Positions 56,316-64,000 of a stretch of 64,000 bases of DNA are shown in pieces; the stretch's first letter is position 1, and the number at the start of each line of letters is the position of its first letter. The stretch is from Vitrella brassicaformis (lineage: Eukaryota > Sar > Vitrellaceae), in assembly GCA_001179505.1 (NCBI GenBank), contig CDMY01000385.1:175405-239404 (forward strand). Reading direction: 5' to 3'. A model generated the notes under the pieces. It saw only the letters and a program-made list of their open reading frames with translations, ran no database searches and had not been told where the DNA came from. The position numbers and the translations under genes were made by a program.

Positions 56316-57823
56316 ATGAAGCTCCTCGCGTGTGTGGTGGTGTCCCTCCTGCCGCTGTGCTTCTGCCGGCCGCCCGAGGCGCCGAACGTGGTGGGCACCT
56401 TTGTAGGAGACCCTATCCTCGGTAAGCTGATTCAGACAAGGCAGAGAACGACGGGCTGGCCGGCTGACCCCCCCGGTTGTGTGTGTGGTTCTGCAGGCTC
56501 CCCTATTGCTGACCTGATCAAAGCTGGTCACGGTGACGACGTGATTTTGCCTTTCGCAGACTCAGACGAGATCACCACTGACGAACTTTTTGAGCAAGGA
56601 AGGGCGGCCGGTAGCACGGACCCGCTCAACAACCGAATCGACGCAGCGTAAGCTCTGTAAAGCACCGCACGCACACATTGCCATCCCCACACAGTTCATT
56701 CTTGCGGGTCGTGTCAGAACCAAGAATGATTACATTCTGTACGAAAGCTCCGCGCTCTTTGACGACCGGCCTGAGGTGCGGGACCGAACCCCGTGCTCCT
56801 CACTGCTGATGTGTGTCTGTGTCTGCAGAACTTTCTGACAGACTTTGAGTCGGGCATTAGTACCATTGGTTTCAGTGGCAACCAGTTCCCTTTCGCCTCC
56901 CCCCTCTTCCCGGATGGCGATGTGCACGTCTTTGACAAAGACGACTTTGGGCTCGACAAAGAGGTGCGTACAAGCAGACAATGAAGCAGCCCACACAGCT
57001 ACCTCGAGGCCACTTTCCTGGTGATCGTGTGCAGGTGACGTTCTGCCAAATCTGTATCGACGCCGATAAGAACGGCGAATGGACCACTTTTGACGAGGAT
57101 GGCAACCCTTCCTTCAATAGAGAAGTGTCGATTTCCCTGAGGGCTTTACGGATTTCTCCACCACCTTTATTGATGAGGAGTCAGGCTCAAAGTGCCCGGT
57201 GAGTGCTGAGCAAAGAGGTTTGGGGCACCGCCACTGTGAATGTGTGTGCTGGACTCAGGCACGTCCCAATGTCATTGTCTTGCTTGGCCCCTGCGACAGC
57301 GACTGCGAGCCCGCCGACTTTGGCAGACTGCAAACCTTTAACGCCGCTTTTGCAGCGCAGCTGGTAGACGTATCGACACTCCACTTCTTGCATCGCACGT
57401 TTGCCTTTGGTTTCTAGATTGCCAACAATTGGGGCACCGGTGCCGGCAAGGCGGGCATCTTCGTGTATTTCAACGTGAACGAAGAGCCCGTAGATGCGGG
57501 TTTCAACTTGAACAGAGGCGTGTACAGAGCTGATCTCAGTTCAACGTCGTCCCGCCAGGATGTTATCTGGCGGGATGTCTCTACCTGCCCTCCTGAGGAG
57601 GGCAACGCGCTGGGCGGACAGGTGGCCGTTCGAGCAGCCGTGATAGCAGACGCCGTCGATCAAGGGAGGTGCAGGCCGCTCACAGCCTTCGGTGTTGATC
57701 TTGTGGAGGGTGCTATCGTCCTTGGGTTCATCCGGCGCGCCAATAGGGACCTCGAAAACTACGAAGCTGGCAACTTTCTGTTCGGTGGGTCGTTAAGAGT
57801 GCCAGTGTCTATAGACGGACGCT

Positions 57824-57874
<51 letters not shown>

Positions 57875-59340
57875 AGCCCGTATTCGTGTTGGCGATGAGA
57901 GCAACAACATCATGCTTGGATCTGACCATCCCGACTTCTTCAGCTCTGGGGGAGGGTATAAATACACACCACACAAAAACGGCTGCAGACAGACGCTGTG
58001 TGACCTCATGGCTGTGTATGCGTGCGTTGTGTTGCCCCGCAGCAATGACATGATCAACTTGGGGCCTAACACGAACTTTGTCGCGACTGGCGGGGGCCAT
58101 GACAAGATCGTCTTCTTCAAGAACACGTTGGAGCAAGAGCCTGCCGTTTCGGGGGGCAGTGTGAGCACACTCGTGTGGCACATGAGCCGGCCGGCCGTCA
58201 TCCCTTCTCTCTCTCCGTGTGTGTGTGTGTGTGTGCAGGGCCTGGAGAACAGATTCCTCGATTTCGACGTCACTCGCGATAAGTTCGTATTCGAGTAAGC
58301 CATCACAATTCACGCATCAGAGACTCGTGCATGCGTCGGGTCGATCTCGAGATCTGTCTGTCTGTCTGTCTCTGTCTGCCCTGTGTCACGAAACATGCAG
58401 CGCCAATGACTACGGCCTTCGGCACATCAGTTTCTGCAACACCAAATTCGGCAGTGGCTCTGGGCCCCAGAATGATGATCTCAGCCCAGAGGAGCCTATC
58501 GGCGATTGCAACGTTATCGTGGTCCAGAACAGCGATAATGACGACGACGAAGTAGGAGAGGGATACACAACAACCCGGTGTGCATTTCGCTGCCCTACAT
58601 CATTCTGTCTCAGACAACTGGCTTCGGTGCCGGCGCGGCTGCCAATCTCGGTAAGCCCAAAAGGCAGAAAACGCGCTGCGCTCACAGTAAATGAACGCCT
58701 GTCTGCATGACCTGCCTCGTGTGTCTGCCAACAGTTGCCGACGCCATTCAGGCTGAAGGCGACAACACAGACAGCAGAGCGGGGCTCATCCTTTACTTCA
58801 ACAGCCGATTGGCGCTCAATCGCCTCTTCTGGAGCTCTGACATCACGAAGCGCACGACGGACGACCCCCGCCCCGAAATCATCATCCTCGGCAGATTCAC
58901 CGAGCGCGATGGCGTGGGCGATGAGGAGGAAGGGACCATCGATGGCCAGGACGCGGTCGATAATCTGCCCTTCTGGCAGAAGAGAAACTTTATGGTGCTT
59001 AAGGTGAGTAAAGGGAGACAAGGATACAAAGATACAGACAAGCAGCAAGGGCATGGCATGTGGCCGTCTCTGTGGTGTCCTTAAGGACAACGACTTCGAG
59101 GCCAACGCCCTCTCGGTCGCTAAGGGCGGCGATGCGGACGAGACCGCAATGGAGAAAGACGCCAAGAAATTCGGTGGGCAGTCGATTATTGATTGCATTT
59201 CGCTTCGTACCGCCCCGCACTTTTCGCGTTTCGTGTTTGCTTGAAAAGGTGACTTCGGCGAGCTGTGCCTCTTGCCGCCCAAGAATGAGACCAACAAGCT
59301 GATGAGCAACACCAACGTGAGGGAGGGGGAGAAGAAGTGA
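56316..59340 (+). CDS. Secreted acidic protein with RTX-like Gly-Asp motif, unknown function, about 658 aa
   Basis: Exons: 56316..56421, 56497..56647, 56718..56775, 56829..56963, 57035..57198, 57259..57363, 57418..57784, 57877..57955, 58043..58160, 58239..58294, 58401..58551, 58614..58650, 58735..59003, 59086..59173, 59249..59340. Starts with a signal peptide (MKLLACVVVSLLPLCFC). Product unknown. Acidic, with repeated DFE/FDxD patterns and Cys pairs (FCQICIDADKNGEW, GPCDSDCEPADFG). The segment GSDHPDFFSSGGGNDMINLG, continuing GGGHDKIVF, resembles the GGxGxDxIxLG nonapeptides that bind calcium in bacterial RTX-type secreted proteins; this is a local likeness only. Exon 57035..57198 needs one extra base near 57130-57138 to keep the frame (NRE / DFPEGFTDF), so either the assembly lost a base or the copy is broken. 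All other joins fit. Confidence 0.65.
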
Positions 59341-60170
59341 GGGAGACGTCGGCCGCACGGCTGAATTTGGATGCGTGAACGACACGCACATGAGGCGATT
59401 TATAAGGACATACATACATACGTTCATACTAGTTGCATGAAGTGTCTTGTTGAGGTGCTGCTGAGGGCGGCTGGGAGCGGCTGGCGTGCGGTGCTTGTCG
59501 TCTGCTGCTTGTCATCTGCTGCCTCTTCCTTTCTCGTGTCTCGGTTTTCGGTGGCTGTCTTTTGATACACACCACGAGCACTCGTCTCGCTCGATTGGCG
59601 TGGGTCGTGTGTCGCCTCTCTTGACACACGTGCATACATGCATACATCCGATGTCTACACACGGGCTGGGGGAAGTGAGCTTTCTGTCCACCCTGGCGGG
59701 CGGACGTCTCGTCTGGTTGTCGGTGTTTTTCTGTCTCGCATGCGCGTGTGAGTGACTGCTCTTTGTCTGGTGTGCTTTCTCGGGAGTTGGCCTGCTGTCC
59801 CTCTGGCTTATTCGGCTGTGGACGCACTCGCTTGGTTGATGTTGGCCCTGCCTTGGCTCTCTCGGTTGCGTGGGTGCGCGTCTCTCTCTCTCTCTCTCTC
59901 TCTCTGCGTGTGTGTGTGTGTGTGTCTGTGCGTGTGTCTGTCTGTGTGTGTGTACATAGATGTCATCCATGAGTGTGTGGTGGGGCGGAAATTTATGGTG
60001 TGGCGTGGATTGTATAGATACATACATACGGAAGTGGGGTGCGAATTAAGGGCTAAGCTTGTGCAGGGGGTTTTTCCTACCTAGTTGTGTCTCTTGTAGT
60101 TGTGTCTCTTGTCGCCTTTGTCTTGCTGATTACCTAGGCCTTTATGTGCTCATCGCACCTATCGCACCTA

Positions 60171-60373
60171 TCAATCGCAGCCACCATCCATCCATCGCAT
60201 TTAGCGGCGCCGCATGACATGAATGATTGCAATGGACACCCAGATAGGCCCGCCTGTCGGTTTTCCACACGATCAATCGCAGCCACCATCCATCCATCGC
60301 ATTTAGCGGCGCCGCATGACATGAATGATTGCAATGGACACCCAGATAGGCCCGCCTGTCGGTTTTCCACACG
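60171..60373. repeat. 102-base tandem duplication
   Basis: The unit starting TCAATCGCAGCCACC at 60171 is repeated from 60273 with no difference that I can see, ending near 60373 in GGTTTTCCACACG. Confidence 0.9.
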
Positions 60374-60540
60374 TGTCCACTCGTGTGTGCGCTTTTAGTG
60401 CTCTAGTGCTCACTCATACGACGCGTGCACACGGCAAATGAGGTGGGCGCTGCTTCCTTCCGTCTTTCCTTGTTCCTCTCTTTCTCCTCGCTTCTCTCGC
60501 CTTGAGTGAGCCTGTCTGTCTGCGTACACACATACATCGC

Positions 60541-60600
60541 CACGTGCACTCTCCTCTGCTTGTTGCGGGCCACGTGCACTCTCCTCTGCTTGTTGCGGGC
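60541..60600. repeat. 30-base perfect tandem duplication
   Basis: CACGTGCACTCTCCTCTGCT plus TGTTGCGGGC at 60541-60570 repeats exactly at 60571-60600. Each copy opens with the palindrome CACGTG. Confidence 0.95.
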
Positions 60601-61456
60601 ACCCGTGTGTGCAGTCCAACAGACGAGGGGAGAGGTGCGCGTGGTGGGTGGCTGTCCTGTGTCTCTTGTTTTCTACGTCGGTCGGTGTGTGCATGCGTGT
60701 GTGTGTGTGTGTGTGTGGAGTGTCGGGGTGGGGGTGGGTGCCCGGCTGAAACGCCATGGCGGGGAGTGGGGAGGGACTGATCTGATCGCACTTACTCTCA
60801 CTCTCACCTGCTGCACTCAGAGAGACGCATCTATCGCACCGAAATGTACAGACAGGAGAGAGGCGCTCAGCGGACATCAGAAGCGGTTGTCTGCATCATT
60901 CTATGCGGGCCGTGCAAATCAATGACGAGGCGGGGCGAGTCGAACAAATGCTTTTCCGAATCCCGTTAGCTCGATGATGAATTGCTTTGTGGCTTTGTGC
61001 GTAGAGAGGGGGGGGAAGAGCGAAGAGCGGAGAGGTAGAGCGACTTAAGACTTGGACGAGCAGCGACAGAAGTGTGTTGATTGAAACGAAGTGGAGGCGC
61101 ATCGATGTCAGTGTGCGTATGTATCGCTGAGACAACAAAGAGACACATGCGTCGTGTCCATCCACCACCTCACAGATGAACCAATCTAACGATGTCCGCC
61201 CGCCACATGAAAGCCTTCCTAAGCGCCCGGTGTGTGCGTGCGGTTTGAGGGGAGGTAGAGAGTATGGAAAATGCCTGAAGTTGACACAGGTGACGGGGTG
61301 TCCGTGAGCCCATTTGGAGAATGGTATGTGTGTTGTCAGGTTGACGAAGGAAGCGACCGTCAGATTCTTCCGTCAGATGGGCATTGACGCATCGGAAAAA
61401 GGCAGGCATCATTGTCTCATCGTCTCCATGCCACCCACCCACCCATCCATGCCATC

Positions 61457-61532
61457 ATGAGGCGTTCCCTGCAAACTCGCCCTCCCTACTCAAAATGAGG
61501 CGTTCCCTGCAAACTCGCCCTCCCTACTCAAA
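61457..61532. repeat. 38-base perfect tandem duplication
   Basis: The unit ATGAGGCGTTCCCTGCAAAC...CTCAAA at 61457-61494 repeats exactly at 61495-61532. Confidence 0.95.
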
Positions 61533-62073
61533 ACACACGCACACACGCACACGCACACGCACACGGGCACATTCACACGGAACACGCAAGCCACACCACA
61601 CCACACCAAGACATACTGGATGAACACATGTGTAGACTCCACTCCTCTCTCATTGACCAGCGGCCTGCCCGCCACCAAGCCAGCCACTATAAAAGCCATC
61701 CATCCAGGTAGGCAGGTCGAGGGAGGCAGCAAGGAGCAAGCAGCGCAGTACAGACAAAGCGTACCTAGGACACACAAGCGAGACAGGCGAGACATGCATC
61801 ATGTGAAGGGATACAAAACGTAGGCAGACAGACAGACAGACAGGCAGGGAAGGAGGAGGAGCGGTCCATCGAGCTAGTCATCATGCACACATGGCGTTCA
61901 TGCGACTGCTCGACTCGACTGACACACACATGAGTGTAATAAGCGGATACGCAGGCGAGCGCGTGTGAGCGAAAAAGGCTCAACACCCAGCATCCATATA
62001 ACCCAAGTGGCTTGGCTGGCCGGCTGGCCATCAATCAGCCGCAGCCGTCCAGCCAGCCAGCATCTCATCTCAT

Positions 62074-63592
62074 CTACCACATTCCATGGTCGAACTGCCC
62101 TTTGACGAGGTCCTTCATGGAATTGTCCGACCCCAAGTTTCTCTCCAGCTCCCCCATGTACAGCCCTGCCTGCCGACGAACACCTAAAGGACGGAGATCA
62201 CACACACACACACACACACACCGATGGACAGCTACAGGGGTGGGCGCATTCGTGTGATGTGTACCTGAGAGGCACGTCCCGCCGCCTGCGAGAGCACAGC
62301 AAATGTCTCCCTCGCCGATGCACCGATCTGCGCCGCCAGCCTGCACACGAGCAGACACACAGATCAAAGGCACGTTCAGGATGCCATCCATCCAGCAATT
62401 CCTTCTTCCCTTTGTGTCGCTCCCTCCCTCCCTCCCTCTGAGTGCCTCCCTCTTATCTACCTGGAGCCTGCGGCTGTCTGTGTTATTGCGAGCCTTGAAG
62501 TCCACTTGCTCGTCCTTGTCGTCAATCAGGGCCACGCCCTCTGCACACATCCATCCACACACATGACGCCACACAGTTCTGTCAAGGGCTTGTGTGGTGG
62601 GTGCCGTGGGGTGCCCACATACATACCCTTGTCAGCCATGAGGGAGTAGCCGCCAGCAAGGTGGAGGGTGATGGACTCGCCGGGCACCTGCTGGATCCAG
62701 TCGACGCGGAATATGGCCTCGTTGCCGTTGCTGAGCGTGTGCGTCAGCTGCACACACACGACAACGCACACGACACATACGAGCATCCGTCCAACAACAA
62801 CAACAGTGTGTCTCTCTGTGTCTGTGTGTCAGTCTTACCGTCTTGATGTCCTCAAAGTCCCGCACGCGCGTCTTGCCAGAGCCCACGTCGAGGAAGTTCG
62901 CACTGACAATGTTGGGATGAGTGCCTGACGGCCACACACACGTTCACCCACGCATCCTTGCTTGAACGAACCCTCTGTCTTTGTGTGTGTGTGTGTGTGA
63001 GTGTGGTCATTGCGGCTTACGAACGGAGATGTGTCCGTCAGCTGCCTCGAGCAGACCCGTGTTGCGGACGACTCTGATGTCCTTCATGATCTTGAGGGTG
63101 GCGATCATGAGAGCGAACAGGATGCCGAGAGTGAGGATCCAGATGATGGCCATGAAGCACATGCACCACCCAAGGCGCTTGTACCGCTTCTGAGACAAAA
63201 CCACCTGCAGGCCACCGACACACAGACACAGACAGAGAGGGGTGACGGGCGTGCAGACAGACGTGTCTGTCTTTGTGCCGGCACGTGACTGACTGACCTG
63301 CTTGGCCGCCTCGATGACTTCGTCAATCTCAAACTTGCCGTCGCCGTCCTTGTCCATATCCTGCACCGCACCCAGCCGCCAAGGGTCACAGACACACACA
63401 CCCGCCATGCGCCGCTGCCTGCAGTGCATGTGTCTCGGTCTTTGTCTCCCTTCACTCACTCACCTTGAGGACCTTGAGGATGTCCTTTTGCAGCCTGCCT
63501 TCAGTGCCCGACGAGGCGATGGCATCGCTGAACTCCCTCGTGTGGCGGGTGCTGATGCTGTGGCTGTTGCTGTCACTCACGTCAGCCTTCAT
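62074..63592 (-). CDS. EF-hand protein with one membrane span, unknown function, 282 aa
   Basis: Exons (minus): 63464..63592, 63298..63360, 63204..63021 (i.e. 63021..63204), 62839..62924, 62627..62747, 62461..62540, 62265..62340, 62074..62183; 849 bases. Residues 44-56 form an EF-hand loop (DMDKDGDGKFEIDE). A membrane span follows (MCFMAIIWILTLGILFALMI, about 78-97) after a basic segment (KRYKRLGW). The C-terminal 180 residues are probably extracytosolic and beta-rich, with a Cys-rich patch (RCIGEGDICCALAGGGTCLS) and the end FDHGMW. The organisation (cytosolic Ca sensor, one span, lumenal domain) suggests a calcium-responsive surface or endomembrane protein. I do not recognise a named family. 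A 5' exon upstream of 63592 is possible. Confidence 0.75.
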
Positions 63593-63789
63593 CCTCTCTG
63601 GCGCTAAATATGTAGATCCGGCGAAGATTAAAAGAGAGTGCGGCGACGGTGACTGGTTCCTTGGGATTCTTCCAGCGCGGAGGAGTCTCGCGTTGGCAAA
63701 TACGCAGCGCGCTCTAACTCCTCTTGCGAGCTTAGAAGTGCCATATCTTCATCCTTCGTGCTGATCTTGGCCCATCCGCCACACCAGCA
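63593..63789. promoter_or_regulatory. Shared bidirectional promoter region
   Basis: 197 bases between start codons at 63592 (minus) and 63790 (plus). TAAATATGTAGATC is an AT-rich patch near 63604. Confidence 0.35.
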
Positions 63790-64000
63790 ATGGCAGATTC
63801 GGGCGACAAGAGTCACATCTACTACGGCGCCATCCAGTTGGAGGGCCTGCAGGACCGAGGCAAGGCAGACAAAGACCAAGACATCGACAAGGATGAGGGT
63901 GAGGACATCCTCATGGAGGATGCAGCAGCGGGTGCTGCAGCAGGTGGTGGTGAGGAGGGTGAGCATGAGATGGAGTTGTCTGAGGCGGCGCAGGAGTCCA
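63790..64000 (+). CDS. Acidic N-terminus of a gene cut by the window edge
   Basis: ATG at 63790 opens 70 codons to the edge without a stop: MADSGDKSHIYYGAIQLEG, then an Asp/Lys-rich part and a Glu/Ala/Gly-rich part. The SHIYYGAI string recalls the HIHYGSLEE start of the splicing factor PRPF4, but 70 residues are too few for a call. The frame runs through GGTGAG strings that could be donors, so an intron may begin inside. Confidence 0.55.
   Translation, partial: MADSGDKSHIYYGAIQLEGLQDRGKADKDQDIDKDEGEDILMEDAAAGAAAGGGEEGEHEMELSEAAQES

Larger units (their letters stand above)
59341..62073. repeat. 2.7 kb convergent spacer with microsatellites and short tandem duplications
   Basis: Between two 3' ends. 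Holds (CT)n then (GT)n at 59881-59955, three separate exact tandem duplications (listed apart), (TG)n at 60695-60717, (AC)n at 61532-61566 and (CAGA)n near 61824-61842. Open frames here come from repeats. No gene or RNA supported. Confidence 0.6.

Overview
The window is nuclear DNA of a photosynthetic-lineage protist, most likely a chromerid alveolate such as Vitrella brassicaformis. That identification is my inference from gene content and style; no search was run. The evidence: almost every gene is cut into many short exons with GT-AG (sometimes GC-AG) introns; introns and gene-free DNA are full of (TG)n/(CA)n and (GATG)n tracts; a Deg-type protease carries a leader that looks like a complex-plastid targeting signal (hydrophobic signal followed by ASA-F); a CEP164-like WW protein suggests a flagellum; and heptatricopeptide-like organelle proteins fit an apicomplexan relative. 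No bacterial operons, CRISPR arrays, rRNA or convincing tRNA genes were seen. One 300-base run of N lies at 32301-32600. I read 23 protein-coding genes. For all but three I could join exons so that phases match and the total length divides by three. The exceptions are the gene cut by the left edge, the Mo25-like gene with no visible start, and the secreted gene at 56.3-59.3 kb with a one-base frame break.

Layout. 0-3 kb: a secreted Thr/Ser/Pro-rich protein (-), running off the left edge. 3.9-6.0 kb: a TVP38/TMEM64-type VTT membrane protein (-), back to back with a small unknown gene (+, 6.1-6.9 kb). 7.9-9.8 kb: Deg1/HtrA protease (-), facing away from a diverged Mo25/CAB39-like gene (+, 10.0-12.3 kb). 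12.6-15.5 kb: CEP164-like WW protein (-), back to back with a targeted unknown protein (+, 15.65-16.65 kb). 17.1-20.2 kb: coiled-coil protein (-), back to back with a CDKAL1-type tRNA methylthiotransferase (+, 20.4-23.3 kb). 23.6-26.7 kb: heptatricopeptide/RAP-like organelle protein (-), back to back with a Siva-like zinc protein (+, 26.8-27.6 kb). 29.9-31.6 kb: P/U-type cyclin (-), back to back with a kinase-RING fusion (+, 31.9-34.9 kb), followed by a Gln/Pro-rich RGG protein (+, 34.9-36.8 kb). 37.8-39.9 kb: EamA transporter (-), back to back with a GH97 alpha-glucosidase (+, 40.0-43.3 kb). 44.3-47.4 kb: secreted GH13 alpha-amylase with a Cys-rich PAN-like tail (-), then a shortened SDR reductase (-, 47.6-48.9 kb). 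49.0-52.1 kb: secreted subtilase (+). 52.6-55.4 kb: secreted DUF5060-type glycosidase-like protein (+). 56.3-59.3 kb: secreted acidic protein (+). 62.1-63.6 kb: EF-hand membrane protein (-), back to back with a gene cut by the right edge (+, 63.8 kb to the end).

How the genes relate. Most genes form head-to-head pairs with start codons roughly 40-280 bases apart, so promoters are probably shared. Convergent 3' ends are separated by repeat-rich spacers of 0.2-2.7 kb. From 40 to 59 kb there is a concentration of predicted secreted hydrolases (GH97, GH13, subtilase, DUF5060 protein) plus an acidic secreted protein, which could serve extracellular or vacuolar polysaccharide and protein breakdown. 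The most unusual single genes are the kinase-RING fusion with a lost DFG aspartate, the SDR lacking about 90 central residues, the RGG protein interrupted by a TAG (or by a 30-base intron), and the CDKAL1 homologue with its membrane anchor at the N-terminus.
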